Shown here in pieces: positions 33,729-42,518 of a stretch of 64,000 bases of DNA. The position numbers were made by a program, and so were the translations under genes. Every line of letters begins with the position of its first letter. The stretch's first letter is position 1. Below the pieces are notes generated by a model, which was not told the origin of the DNA, searched no databases, and worked only from the letters and a program-made list of their open reading frames with translations. Location of the stretch: positions 434,001 through 498,000 of the forward strand of contig NVUW01000002.1 in NCBI GenBank assembly GCA_002733205.1, written 5' to 3'. The DNA comes from Thalassobium sp. GTDB taxonomy: Bacteria > Pseudomonadota > Gammaproteobacteria > Pseudomonadales > Oceanobacteraceae.

Positions 33729-33765
33729 AGATATCGCACTACCTTGTGAGATATCTCGCACAAGG
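33729..33765. promoter_or_regulatory. Operator-like repeats before the gene at 33813
   Basis: AGATATCGCAC (33729-33739) recurs as AGATATCTCGCAC (33749-33761). The second copy lies inside CCTTGTG...CACAAGG (33742-33765), whose core GAGATATCTC is itself a 10-bp palindrome. Two turns of near-identical sequence 20 bp apart look like a dimeric repressor or activator site. The regulator is unknown. Confidence 0.45.
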
Positions 33766-33812
33766 CTGCAGGCGCTTGTCTGCCGGTCTTCTCTCAGGAG
33801 TCATGAGTTTTT

Positions 33813-34628
33813 ATGAGTAATGCTGTCAATCTGCCGTCAGAGCTTGTGTATTTGCCCTTGGGAGAAGAGGCGATTCCGTTGTTAAAGCGTGGATTTATCC
33901 CTTTATTACCGGCAACGGCCAGCGGTTTGCCCTGGTTATTGCCGCCAGCGGCACAGCCGGCGTTGGTCAGAGTATCGGCGGACGACTATCAGTCGCACAT
34001 GCTGTCTGAATATGGACGTCTGCCAGCGAACCTGCGCGATTTGATCAGTCAGGAGGATTTTCTGCGTCAGGCGGAGAGTAAACGCGTGGATATCGAAGCC
34101 GCGCTGGTGGCACAGCGTAAAGCCCGCGCAGAAGAGGATGCCGGACGGCCACAAGACTGGTTATTGCAGCGCTTTTTCAGTAATCCTTATTGTGCGCTTG
34201 CCTGGCGCCACGGAGCAGGTTTTGGCGGTATCTGGCTGGGCGTTGATCCGCAGCAGTGGCCGGACACCGCGTTCCACCCGGTAAGTTATCAGTCGCAACG
34301 TGCTCCACGGCTCCCGGACAGCCTGTACTGCGATCCGCCGACGCACGCTCCGTTGGCGGAGCAGCGTTTAATCTGTGCCGCGGCGGCGGTGGATAAGTCG
34401 GTTCAGGTTGGTCATCAGCGGCAGTGGCTGTTGCGACTGCCGCCGAAAGCTTTGCGTGTGGTGTTGCTGGGCGCGCAGGTGTCACGCCGCTTTGAACAAA
34501 ACCTGCTGCAATTCTGGCAGCAGGATTTCCGCTATCAGCGTATTCCGCTGTCTCAGATGACGTTTAACAACCGCGATCTGAGCTGGGAGTTTCAGCTACG
34601 GCCGTTGACCAGAGCAGAAAAGCCCTGA
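33813..34628 (+). CDS. Uncharacterised protein, possibly DUF2971-like
   Basis: The 271-residue soluble protein is not confidently recognised. Several stretches follow the DUF2971 pattern: CALAWRHGAGFGGIWLGVD (about 127-145) like 'lMWaHYa..h.G..igfd', then HPVSYQSQRAPRLPD, and finally ALRVVLLGAQVSRRFEQNL like the 'l..iilG' element. This is remote and inferred. No signal peptide or membrane helix. AGGAG lies about 12 bases before the ATG at 33813. It ends inside trmH: the two convergent genes overlap by 37 bp. The repeat-rich upstream region suggests specific regulation. Confidence 0.5.
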   Translation: MSNAVNLPSELVYLPLGEEAIPLLKRGFIPLLPATASGLPWLLPPAAQPALVRVSADDYQSHMLSEYGRLPANLRDLISQEDFLRQAESKRVDIEAALVAQRKARAEEDAGRPQDWLLQRFFSNPYCALAWRHGAGFGGIWLGVDPQQWPDTAFHPVSYQSQRAPRLPDSLYCDPPTHAPLAEQRLICAAAAVDKSVQVGHQRQWLLRLPPKALRVVLLGAQVSRRFEQNLLQFWQQDFRYQRIPLSQMTFNNRDLSWEFQLRPLTRAEKP

Positions 34629-35275
34629 GGATCGACCAGCTCGCCGTCCTCTCCCAGCTCCGGGTAAGACAGTTTGTATTTATGGCAGAGTCTGGTGATG
34701 GTTGGCTGGCACCATTCAAATAACAGGCGCTGGTAGGTTTCTTCATCCAGACGGTTGTGCTCGAACAGGCCGGCAACCTCACGCTGGCGCTGGGCTTCAC
34801 TGAGAATGATGGCGGCCGCCACCGATACGTTAAAGGATTGCACCATGCCCTGCATCGGGATGATCAGATGCTCGTCAGCCAGTTCAGCGGCCTGCTCGCT
34901 GATCCCTTCTTTTTCATTACCCAGCATCAGTGCCGTTGGCCGGGTGAAATCATAATCGCGGAAGTCGATCGCGCGTTCGCTGAAGTGTGCGGCGCAAATG
35001 GTAAAACCTTGTTGCTGTAAATGGTCAATGGCGGTGTCGATGGCGGGATGGGTTTGCACATCGACCCAGGTGCCCGCTCCGGCGGTCTGATTGCGGCGCA
35101 GGCGGTACTGATCTCCGGGCCAGACACAATGCACTTCCGGCACAGCAAAGGCATCACAGGTGCGGACAATGGCCGACAGATTGCGATCTTTATGCACTTC
35201 GTCGGTCAGCACGGTTAAATCGGGTTGGCGCAGGCTCAGGGTTTGGTGAATTCTCTCCAGACGTTGCGGCGTCAC
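34592..35275 (-). CDS. trmH: tRNA (guanosine-18-2'-O)-methyltransferase TrmH
   Basis: TrmH methylates the ribose of G18 in the D loop of tRNAs. The 227-residue SPOUT enzyme shows the three SpoU motifs: NLSAIVRTCDAFAVPEV (about 32-48), LMLGNEKEGIS (about 117-127) and IPMQGMVQSFNVSVAAAIIL (about 139-158), which form the knotted SAM site. The C-terminal extension is of TrmH type. Its 3' end overlaps the convergent gene by 37 bp. Confidence 0.93.
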   Translation of the reverse strand: MTPQRLERIHQTLSLRQPDLTVLTDEVHKDRNLSAIVRTCDAFAVPEVHCVWPGDQYRLRRNQTAGAGTWVDVQTHPAIDTAIDHLQQQGFTICAAHFSERAIDFRDYDFTRPTALMLGNEKEGISEQAAELADEHLIIPMQGMVQSFNVSVAAAIILSEAQRQREVAGLFEHNRLDEETYQRLLFEWCQPTITRLCHKYKLSYPELGEDGELVDPQGFSALVNGRS

Positions 35276-35393
35276 GGGCTTGGCTCTCCTGGTTGGATTG
35301 GCCGTTTTTAACAGGCAACGGCACGGGTTGTTGGGTGGTTATTCAGGAGGAGGCATTGTATAAAAGCGCCCGAACTGATGCACGGAGTGAGAT

Positions 35394-36200
35394 ATGAACG
35401 GCAATCCTTTTCTTGGCTGGCACTATTTATGGCAGGGCTTCCTCTCTCTGCGCGAGCCGGGCCTGCGCCGCTTTGTGGCTTTGCCGCTGCTGCTGAATAT
35501 TGTGGTTATGAGCGCCGCCAGCTGGTGGGGTGGACATAAACTGAACAGCTGGATTGAATCGCTGGTGGCCTGGTTGCCGGGCTGGCTGGAATGGCTTTAC
35601 TGGCTGCTGATGCCGCTGGCATTACTGACTCTGCTGCTGGTAATGGCGTATTTTTTCAGCACTTTGCTGGTCACGCTGGGCAGTCCGCTTAATGGCCTGT
35701 TGAGTGAGCAGGTGGAGCGCCGTGCCGGAGTGGTTATACCGGAAGAATCTTTGCTCAAGATGATCCGCCGCACGTTTGGCCGCGAACTCACCAAACTGGG
35801 GTATCTGTTGCCACGTTACCTTTTATTGGTGGTGCTGAGTTTTATTCCAGGTCTGAATCTGGCCAGTCCGGTGCTGTGGCTATGGTTCGGCAGCTGGGTC
35901 GTGGCGTTGCAGTACATTGATTATTCCTTTGATAACCATGGCCGCAGTTTTGCCGAGATGCGTAAGGCAATGGCGGGCGACAACCTTACCGTGTTGGGCT
36001 TCGGTGGATTGGTCGCATTGTTTATGATGATTCCACTGGTGAACTGGTTTGTGATGCCGGCAGCGGTGATCGGCGCAACCCGTCTGCGACTTGATCGAAT
36101 GGCGGGTCCGGCGGGCAATGTCGGCGGATTCGGCTATGCTGAAGGGGATACCCACAGGCAAAGGTTAGCCGATGGCAGCACTGAATATTCTGATCGTTGA
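35394..36200 (+). CDS. cysZ: Sulfate transporter CysZ
   Basis: This 268-residue EI24/CysZ membrane protein has four to six hydrophobic segments and the CysZ hallmarks GWHYLWQGFLSLREPGLRRFV at the N terminus (split here by position 8-28), TLGSPLNGLLSEQVE (about 100) and the late 'LGFGGLVALFMMIPLVNWFVMPAAVIGATRL' region. It supports sulfate uptake for cysteine synthesis. The C-terminal 25 residues are charged. Its 3' end overlaps the following regulator gene by 29 bp, so the two are probably co-transcribed. Confidence 0.88.
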   Translation: MNGNPFLGWHYLWQGFLSLREPGLRRFVALPLLLNIVVMSAASWWGGHKLNSWIESLVAWLPGWLEWLYWLLMPLALLTLLLVMAYFFSTLLVTLGSPLNGLLSEQVERRAGVVIPEESLLKMIRRTFGRELTKLGYLLPRYLLLVVLSFIPGLNLASPVLWLWFGSWVVALQYIDYSFDNHGRSFAEMRKAMAGDNLTVLGFGGLVALFMMIPLVNWFVMPAAVIGATRLRLDRMAGPAGNVGGFGYAEGDTHRQRLADGSTEYSDR

Positions 36201-37110
36201 TGATGCCGCATTTATTCGCGATCTGGTTAAAAAAGCGGTCCGGGATACCTATCCCGGCTGCGAATTGCATGAAGCCGTCGATGGCCGCAAAGCCATCAGC
36301 ATCATGAATGGCAAGAGCATCAACCTGGTATTGTGCGACTGGGAAATGCCGGAAGTTTCGGGCATTGAAGTGCTGCAATGGATGCGCGCTGATGAGCGTT
36401 ACAAAAAAGTCCCCTTTATGATGATTACCAGCCGCGGCGAGCGCGATCATGTGCTGAAAGCGGTAGAAGCCGGTGTGTCTGAATACATTGGTAAGCCATT
36501 TACCCGTGAAAATTTCGTCGGCAAGCTGTCCAAGCTGGTCTACAAACATCTGAAAATACGTCCTAACCAGGGCGACAGCAAACCCGCTCTGGGGGGTGGG
36601 TCAGCGGACATTCTGGGGGCTGCCAGTGTGGGGGCCGCACCTAAAGTGGCCGGTGGTGACATGGGGGGAGCGTCGGTATTGATGGGCGCAACGCCGAAAG
36701 CGATGGCCGAACCCAAGGCCGTCGCCGCCGCCGACCTGGGCGGTGCATCGGTATTAATGGGTGAGCAGGCGGCTCCGGCGCGTAAAAGTGCTGCCAAGGC
36801 CCGGGGCCTTGCCAGTGTCCGCTTTGGTTCCGGCGGCAGTGCCAAGCTGGTCATCAAAGACATCAGTTTGCAGGAGCTGATTGGCGTATTTCGCCGTGAA
36901 GGGCCGTTACCGGCTTTGCTGGAGCAGGTGGTGCTCGATATCGTTGATCAGGAAAGCGGCGATGTTGCCCGCATTAACGGTTATGTTCGTATGATGCAGG
37001 CACAGGAACCTCATCCCGATGCGCAAACGATTCAGATGCTGATCCGCTACGTCGATGATGATCCGGAAAAACTGGCGACGTTATCGCGCTTTATTGCCAG
37101 GGTGCGTTAA
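36172..37110 (+). CDS. Response regulator with repeat linker and unknown output domain
   Basis: The receiver domain (1-125) shows ILIVDDAAF, the phospho-acceptor LCDWEMP (Asp56), TSRG and GKPF. An Ala/Gly-rich linker (about 140-210) contains the repeat GGASVLMG twice. A C-terminal domain of about 100 residues follows (KLVIKDISLQELIGVFRREG, PALLEQVVLDIVDQ, DDDPEKLATLSRFIARVR) that I cannot name; no DNA-binding, GGDEF or EAL motif is visible. A similar regulator stands near phoU and phoR in P. aeruginosa (PA5364). Start ATG at 36172 has AAGG 8 bases upstream. The partner kinase is not adjacent. Confidence 0.78.
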   Translation: MAALNILIVDDAAFIRDLVKKAVRDTYPGCELHEAVDGRKAISIMNGKSINLVLCDWEMPEVSGIEVLQWMRADERYKKVPFMMITSRGERDHVLKAVEAGVSEYIGKPFTRENFVGKLSKLVYKHLKIRPNQGDSKPALGGGSADILGAASVGAAPKVAGGDMGGASVLMGATPKAMAEPKAVAAADLGGASVLMGEQAAPARKSAAKARGLASVRFGSGGSAKLVIKDISLQELIGVFRREGPLPALLEQVVLDIVDQESGDVARINGYVRMMQAQEPHPDAQTIQMLIRYVDDDPEKLATLSRFIARVR

Positions 37111-37127
37111 GCCGTTTTAGTGCTGCG

Positions 37128-38462
37128 TTACGAGGCTTGCTCCTGCGGCACCGTTTCATGCTCATGCGGCTGACATCCGAGCAGCCGCTCAGGGCCAAAG
37201 TGGCATGTGAAACAACTGCCTTCTCCCGGCTCACTTTCTATCAGCAACTCCCCGTTATTACGCAACAACACGTGCTTCACAATGGCCAGGCCAAGGCCGG
37301 TGCCGCCAGTCGCTTTGTTGCGGCTGGGGTCAGCGCGGTAAAAGCGCTCGGTCAGGCGTGGCAGATGATGCGCCTCGATGCCCGTGCCGTTGTCGCGTAC
37401 GGCAAAGAAGGCGCCGTCATCGTTGCAGTACCAGCTTAACTCCACTCTGCCGCCATCCGGCGTATATTTCACCGCATTAAAGACCAGATTCGAGAAGGCG
37501 CTGCGCAGCTCATCGGCATAGCCCAGCAGTTGGGCCGGGCAATCGATACTGAGGTGGATATCGTGGCCGCGTTCGTGACTTAACGCGCGGGCATCGGCGG
37601 CGATGCTGGCCAGTAACGGCTCAATAGCGACGGCCTGTGGTTGTTCCTGTTGTGTGGTTTCCAGTCGCGACAGCATCAGCAGATCTTTGATCAGCGCTTC
37701 CATGCGCGCGCTCTGCTCGCTCATCTGTGCCAGCATGCGCCCCCAGCGTGGTGGCAGCTGGTCGCTGACGCTGGCCATGGTTTCGACGTAACCGGATACC
37801 ACGGTCAGTGGCGTACGTAATTCGTGGCTGACGTTGGCAACAAAATCTTTGCGCATCTGTTCCAGCTGCTTCAGACGGGTAATGTCATGCACCACCATCA
37901 GCCGGTCTTTACGGCCAAACTGGGTAATGTTGAATTGCAGATGAATACGGCTGTTTACCGGCGATTTAATTTCCAGCGGTTCGTCATACTCGCCGTGATT
38001 AAAGTAGTCGTTAAAAGCCGGATTGCGGATCAGGTTGGTGATCGGCTGGCCGACATCAACCGGCGCCCGCAGCCCCAGAAATTTGCTCGCCGCGTGGTTC
38101 CACCATTCCAGATTGCCGTGGCTGTCGACCATCAGCACCGCGTCCTGCAACGCGGCGGTGGAATCCTGAATGCGGTTAATAATGGCCTGCAGCTTTTGCT
38201 GGTGCTTGCTGCTGCGTTGCTGCAGGCGCTGGGTTTCATTGAAGACAGCCCCCCAGATACCGACAGTGCGTGGCAGCGGTGTACTCTGCCCTTGTTGTAA
38301 CCAGCGTTGCAGCCGCGATAACTGCAGCCACTGCCAGGCGGTGTAGCCTGCCAGTGCCAGAGCAATCATGGTGCCGGTCTGATGGATACTGAGGCCGATG
38401 CTCAGAGCGAGCAGCAGCAGATAGCACAGGCGGCGCAATTCCCTGCGCCAGGCCGGGCTCAT
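37128..38462 (-). CDS. phoR: Phosphate regulon sensor kinase PhoR (second copy)
   Basis: This 444-residue PhoR has two N-terminal membrane helices (about 12-25 and 31-47) and a PAS domain (about 100-195) with DAVLMVDSHGNLEWWN and ITNLIRNP. HisKA includes NVSHELRTPL (His213), and HATPase includes NLVFNAVKYTPDGG, DNGTGIEAHH and GGTGLGLAIVKH. I chose ATG at 38462, 5 bp after the phoB stop; the longer open frame from 38609 overlaps phoB by 142 bp. Being next to the Pho-box phoB and near ubiA, it corresponds to P. aeruginosa PA5361 and is the likely canonical PhoR. Confidence 0.92.
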   Translation of the reverse strand: MSPAWRRELRRLCYLLLLALSIGLSIHQTGTMIALALAGYTAWQWLQLSRLQRWLQQGQSTPLPRTVGIWGAVFNETQRLQQRSSKHQQKLQAIINRIQDSTAALQDAVLMVDSHGNLEWWNHAASKFLGLRAPVDVGQPITNLIRNPAFNDYFNHGEYDEPLEIKSPVNSRIHLQFNITQFGRKDRLMVVHDITRLKQLEQMRKDFVANVSHELRTPLTVVSGYVETMASVSDQLPPRWGRMLAQMSEQSARMEALIKDLLMLSRLETTQQEQPQAVAIEPLLASIAADARALSHERGHDIHLSIDCPAQLLGYADELRSAFSNLVFNAVKYTPDGGRVELSWYCNDDGAFFAVRDNGTGIEAHHLPRLTERFYRADPSRNKATGGTGLGLAIVKHVLLRNNGELLIESEPGEGSCFTCHFGPERLLGCQPHEHETVPQEQAS

Positions 38463-38467
38463 CGTGT

Positions 38468-39166
38468 TCAGGACGCTTTGGTCGAGAAACGGTAGCCAGT
38501 GCCGCGCACGGTCTGAATCAGATGCTCGTGGGTTTCGCCCAGAGCTTTGCGCAGGCGGCGGATATGTACATCGACGGTTCGTTCTTCGACATACACATTG
38601 CCTCCCCACACCTGATCCAACAGTTGGGCGCGTGAGTAGGCGCGTTCCTGATGGGTCATAAAGAACTGCAGCAGACGATATTCGGTCGGACCGATATCAA
38701 TCGGGCTGCTGTGTGAGGTCACCCGGTGGCAGACCGGATCCAGCATCAGGCCACCCACATCAATCGGTTCTTCAATGCCCTGTGGTGTGGCGCGGCGCAG
38801 CACGGCTTTCAGGCGTGCGACCAGTTCACGCGGGGAGAAGGGTTTGGTGATGTAATCATCCGCACCGGCTTCCAGTCCCTGTACCTTGTTGTCTTCTTCA
38901 CCTTTGGCGGTGAGCATAATAATCGGCAGCTCGGCGGTTAGATCATCCCGTTTCAGACGGCGCGCAAACTCCACGCCGCTGGTTCCGGGCAGCATCCAGT
39001 CGAGCAAAATCATATCTGGTTTATTATCGACGATATGAGCATGGGCCTCCTGAACGCTGGCTGCTTCCATACACTCATAGCCTGCCATTTCCAGGGCGAC
39101 CGCGATCATCTCGCGGATTGGCGCTTCATCATCGACGATTAATACCGTCTTGCCTGCTTTAGTCAT
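38468..39166 (-). CDS. phoB: Phosphate regulon response regulator PhoB (second copy)
   Basis: PhoB activates genes bearing Pho boxes. The 232-residue protein has the receiver motifs IVDDEA, LLDWMLPGTSG (Asp56) and TKPF, then a winged helix with ERTVDVHIRRLRK as recognition helix and VRGTGYRFS in the wing. I chose ATG at 39166 (MTKAGKTVLIVDD); an upstream Met at 39223 would reach the Pho box. A near-perfect Pho box upstream gives positive autoregulation, making this the canonical copy, as in P. aeruginosa PA5360. Confidence 0.94.
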   Translation of the reverse strand: MTKAGKTVLIVDDEAPIREMIAVALEMAGYECMEAASVQEAHAHIVDNKPDMILLDWMLPGTSGVEFARRLKRDDLTAELPIIMLTAKGEEDNKVQGLEAGADDYITKPFSPRELVARLKAVLRRATPQGIEEPIDVGGLMLDPVCHRVTSHSSPIDIGPTEYRLLQFFMTHQERAYSRAQLLDQVWGGNVYVEERTVDVHIRRLRKALGETHEHLIQTVRGTGYRFSTKAS

Positions 39167-39208
39167 AGTTGTCGTCACGCAAGTGTCACAATCCCGTATT
39201 GCGCTGGT

Positions 39209-39242
39209 ATTACACTGGCGCAATGTTACAGGGATGTGACAG
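39209..39242 (-). promoter_or_regulatory. Pho box and promoter of phoBR (second copy)
   Basis: On the minus strand CTGTCACATCCCTGTAAC (39225-39242) matches the 18-bp Pho box. TGTAAT, 10 bp further on (39209-39214), is the -10 at the spacing seen in front of pstS. Confidence 0.88.
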
Positions 39243-39305
39243 TTGCCGAGATAAGGGAACTTTTCGTGAAAAGCCTGAACCCTGTTCAGACCAATTCAGC
39301 AGGCC

Positions 39306-40211
39306 TCAGGCCGGATGCAGCAGATAGTGTCCGACCAGACCGGCCCAGATAATCAGGCCAAACCAGTAGCTCTGGCGGAACGCGGTAAAGCAGACGTCGC
39401 GCCCGCGTGAGCGTATCTGCCATAACTGGGAGGCAAAAAATAGCGCACCGCACAGCAGGCCGACATAAAACGGCCAGCTCAGCGCCAGCTGATTTCCGGC
39501 CGCTAACAGGCAGAACAGCGTTATGCCCTGCAGCAGAGCAATCATCGCAATATCCAGTTCAGCAAACAGCACGGCGGTGGATTTGATCCCTACTTTCAGG
39601 TCGTCATCGCGGTCGACCATGGCGTACATGGTGTCGTAGGCCACGGTCCAGCACAGGTTGGCGATATACAGCAGCCAGGCAACGGCCGGAATGTCGTTGC
39701 TCTGCGCGGCAAAGGCCATCGGAATCGCACAAGAGTACGCCGCGCCAAGAAACACCTGCGGCAGGTGGGTGTAGCGCTTCATAAAGGGGTAGAGCGACGC
39801 CAGCCCAAGGGCGGCAAATGACAGCATAATGGTGAAAGTATTGGTCAGCAGCACCAGCAGGAAGGCCAGTAGTACCAACACCGCAAAGCCGGTCAGCGCC
39901 TGTTTGCTGGTCATACGGCCTGTGGCCAGTGGCCGGTCAGCGGTGCGTTTTACATAACCGTCCACTTTGCGGTCGGCAAAATCATTGATGATGCAGCCGG
40001 CGGAGCGCATCAGAAACACACCCACCGTAAAAATCAGCAGCAGCGAGATATCCGGCTTACCCGAACCGGCAATCCACAATGCCCACAGCGTTGGCCCCAG
40101 CAGCAGGTACGAACCGATGGGCCGGTCGAGGCGGGTGATGGCAATCCAGTCCTGCCAGCGTGCCCAGCGGGACGGCCAGTAACGATCAAACAGTTGGGTT
40201 AATGCGGACAT
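39306..40211 (-). CDS. ubiA: 4-hydroxybenzoate polyprenyltransferase
   Basis: UbiA attaches the polyprenyl tail to 4-hydroxybenzoate in ubiquinone synthesis, in the inner membrane. This 301-residue intramembrane prenyltransferase has eight or nine helices. The two Asp-rich motifs are INDFADRKVDGYV (about 94-106), with NDxxDxxxD, and YDTMYAMVDRDDDLKVG (about 190-206). RLDRPIGSYLLLGPTLWALW near the N terminus is the substrate-binding helix. It lies 35 bp after ubiC on the same strand, forming a ubiCA operon. Confidence 0.96.
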   Translation of the reverse strand: MSALTQLFDRYWPSRWARWQDWIAITRLDRPIGSYLLLGPTLWALWIAGSGKPDISLLLIFTVGVFLMRSAGCIINDFADRKVDGYVKRTADRPLATGRMTSKQALTGFAVLVLLAFLLVLLTNTFTIMLSFAALGLASLYPFMKRYTHLPQVFLGAAYSCAIPMAFAAQSNDIPAVAWLLYIANLCWTVAYDTMYAMVDRDDDLKVGIKSTAVLFAELDIAMIALLQGITLFCLLAAGNQLALSWPFYVGLLCGALFFASQLWQIRSRGRDVCFTAFRQSYWFGLIIWAGLVGHYLLHPA

Positions 40212-40246
40212 AGCGGTTCTTCTTCTTGCAGAGGGCGCTCAGGCCT

Positions 40247-40813
40247 TCAGAGAAATTCGGTCAGACGCTGGGAAAACGCTTCCGACACCATTAACGGCTT
40301 ACCGCGCAGGGTAAACACCGAACGACGCGACCATTCTAACCCCAGCGCATTGGCTTTGCAGTGGCTGACCTGCAATGGCGTGCGGCGCAGTGATGGCTGG
40401 CGGAATAAATAACTGCCCAGCGAGCGCGCACCCAGATGCTGCAGGCAGCGTTCGTTGCCCGACAGTGTGGTTAACGGAATGGCGGTGCGGGCATACACCA
40501 GCGGCACGTCGCCAAGGCGCAGAATCACTTCTCTGATCCACAACCGCTGGCTGCCATACAGTTGCAGGGCCTGACGTTCAACCGCTGTTGGTTCGCCGTA
40601 ATACTGCGCCAGCACCTGAACATTAAAGGTGTTGGGGCGCAGAGCGCTGAGGCGGGCGGTCAGGGATTGCTGATCCAGCAGCCAGTCGCGCCAGATCGGC
40701 GGTAACGAGAACGCACGGCGTTGGTTCCGGTTAGACCAGCGGGGAGCAGATGGATGCAGCACAGGCGCCAGAGACGGAATCGCCGGCAGGTGCAGGGAGG
40801 ACAATGCCTTCAT
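40247..40813 (-). CDS. ubiC: Chorismate lyase
   Basis: UbiC splits chorismate into 4-hydroxybenzoate and pyruvate, the first ubiquinone-specific step. The 188-residue protein shows DWLLDQQSLTARLSAL, the flap region REVILRLGDVPLVYARTAIP and LGSYLFRQPSLRRTPLQV, and ARRSVF-like WSRRSVFTLRGKPLMVSEAF near the end. First gene of the ubiCA operon. It is divergent from rubredoxin across 209 bp in which I see no clear motif. Confidence 0.9.
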   Translation of the reverse strand: MKALSSLHLPAIPSLAPVLHPSAPRWSNRNQRRAFSLPPIWRDWLLDQQSLTARLSALRPNTFNVQVLAQYYGEPTAVERQALQLYGSQRLWIREVILRLGDVPLVYARTAIPLTTLSGNERCLQHLGARSLGSYLFRQPSLRRTPLQVSHCKANALGLEWSRRSVFTLRGKPLMVSEAFSQRLTEFL

Positions 40814-41022
40814 GAACGGGCTCGGTGGAGACGCAGAAATCCGGAAAACCGGGGATCATTTCAGGCGCGCAGGATGCGCTAAATCGGGGCGTCAGGCAAG
40901 CCTGGGCGGGCATGGCTGGCCATTTTCAGACGGCAAATGCCCGTAATTGACCGTTGATTTTCCGCGTGCGCCTGAGTAGTTTTAGCGCCTTTCTGAAAAT
41001 CGGTATTTTTTAAGGTAATAGT

Positions 41023-41187
41023 ATGAAAAAGTGGCAATGCGTTGTTTGCGGCTGGATTTATGACGAAGAACTGGGCGCACCGGAAGAAGGTCTGGCTCCG
41101 GGCACCCGCTGGGAAGACGTCCCGGCAGACTTTATTTGTCCTGATTGCGGTGTGGGCAAAGAAGACTTCGAGATGGTAGAAATCTGA
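41023..41187 (+). CDS. Rubredoxin
   Basis: This 54-residue iron protein starts at ATG 41023, with TAAGG about 8 bases upstream, and binds one iron through Cys6, Cys9, Cys39 and Cys42 (CVVCGWIYDEE and ICPDCGVGKEDFE). It passes electrons from NAD(P)H-rubredoxin reductase, encoded next, to partners such as alkane hydroxylase or oxygen-detoxifying enzymes. The single-domain form and neighbourhood match Pseudomonas rubA1/rubA2 (PA5350/PA5351); here there is only one copy. Confidence 0.95.
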   Translation: MKKWQCVVCGWIYDEELGAPEEGLAPGTRWEDVPADFICPDCGVGKEDFEMVEI

Positions 41188-41266
41188 TTCAGCCCTGCCG
41201 AATTCCCGGGAAGTGCCTCTGCACTTCCTGTCCTTTTCTCACCTGTCTCCATCCGGATAAAAGTCT

Positions 41267-42424
41267 ATGAACGAGAATTCTGCCCCGATTGTGGTTATCG
41301 GAACCGGTCTGGCTGGTTATAACCTGGTCAAAGAGCTGCGCAAGCTGGCGCCGCAACAGGATATTCTGATGATTACCGCCGACGATGGCCGTAATTACTC
41401 CAAGCCGATGTTATCCACCGGTTTCGGCAAAAACAAAACTGCCGATGAGTTAGCAATGGCCAGCGCTGCGGCAATGGCTGAGCAGCTGAATATTGTTATA
41501 CGCACCAACACCCGCGTTACCCATATCGACGCTGCGGCGCACAAAGTGTTCGTCGGTGAAGAACCCATCGACTACAGCAAGCTGGTATTGGCCTGGGGTG
41601 CGGAAGTGATCCGTCCGCGGGTGGAAGGTGATGCCGGAGACCGTATTTACTCCATCAACGATCTTGAAGATTACGCCCGTTTCCGTGCCGCTGCCGATGG
41701 CAAAAAGCGCGTATTGATTATGGGTGCCGGCCTGATTGGCTGTGAATACGCCAACGATATGGCCAATGGCGGTTTTGAGATCGACGTCGTTGCCCCTTGT
41801 GAGCAATTACTGCCGTCGCTGCTGCCACCCGAAGCGGCCAATGCCGTACAGCATGGTCTGGAAGGACTGGGCGTGCGCTTCCATCTTGGCCCGCTGGTCA
41901 GTCGTATCGTGCACGATGGTGATGAGCTGAGTGCCACCCTGAGTAATGGCGAAACATTAAAAACCGACGTCGTGGTTTCTGCTATTGGTCTGCGTCCGCG
42001 TCTGGATCTGGCGATTAAAGCCGGTCTGCAGGTGAATCACGGTATCGTAGTCAACCGCCAGCTGCAGACCAGCGAGCCGGATATTTACGCGTTGGGCGAC
42101 TGCGCCGAAGTTGAAGGCCGCGTGTTGTTGTACGTACTGCCATTAATGGCATCGGCCCGCGCGCTGGCGAAAACACTGAGCGGTGAAGCGACCGAGGTCA
42201 GCTACGGCGTTATGCCGGTTACCGTTAAAACGCCGGTTGTACCGGTGGTGGTTTCACCGCCGGCGCTGAGTGTTTCCGGCATGTGGCAAACAGAATGTGA
42301 CGGAGCCGACGTTCAGGCGGAGTTTCGCAACGAAAACGGCGAATTGCTCGGCTATGCTTTGACCGGAGCCAGGGTTATGAATAAAGTAGCACTCAACAAA
42401 GAGCTGCCGGCCATTCTGCCCTGA
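41267..42424 (+). CDS. Rubredoxin--NAD+ reductase
   Basis: This 385-residue FAD enzyme reduces rubredoxin with NADH. FAD binding: [17 protein letters not shown] (about 10-26) and the late [17 protein letters not shown] binding: [16 protein letters not shown] (about 146-161). The C-terminal domain is of the rubredoxin-reductase type. It lies 79 bp after rubredoxin. In relatives the pair serves alkane oxidation or oxidative-stress defence; no alkane monooxygenase gene lies in this window. Confidence 0.93.
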   Translation: MNENSAPIVVIGTGLAGYNLVKELRKLAPQQDILMITADDGRNYSKPMLSTGFGKNKTADELAMASAAAMAEQLNIVIRTNTRVTHIDAAAHKVFVGEEPIDYSKLVLAWGAEVIRPRVEGDAGDRIYSINDLEDYARFRAAADGKKRVLIMGAGLIGCEYANDMANGGFEIDVVAPCEQLLPSLLPPEAANAVQHGLEGLGVRFHLGPLVSRIVHDGDELSATLSNGETLKTDVVVSAIGLRPRLDLAIKAGLQVNHGIVVNRQLQTSEPDIYALGDCAEVEGRVLLYVLPLMASARALAKTLSGEATEVSYGVMPVTVKTPVVPVVVSPPALSVSGMWQTECDGADVQAEFRNENGELLGYALTGARVMNKVALNKELPAILP

Positions 42425-42443
42425 CCTCTCGTTACTTCACGCT

Positions 42444-42462
42444 CCCCTGCTGTCAGCAGGGG
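42444..42462 (+). terminator. Hairpin between rubredoxin reductase and HU
   Basis: CCCCTGCT (42444-42451) pairs with AGCAGGGG (42455-42462) over 3 bases. There is no U-tract, so it is a weak terminator or processing site. Confidence 0.4.
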
Positions 42463-42518
42463 ATAACGTCATCCCCGGGGAATCGGGGACCACTACAGAC
42501 CAATAAGGATAACCATCC

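Noticed and set aside
38463-38609. N-terminal extension of the second PhoR
   Set aside because: Cys/Arg/Pro-rich and fully overlapping phoB; the ATG at 38462 starts a normal PhoR with its first membrane helix.
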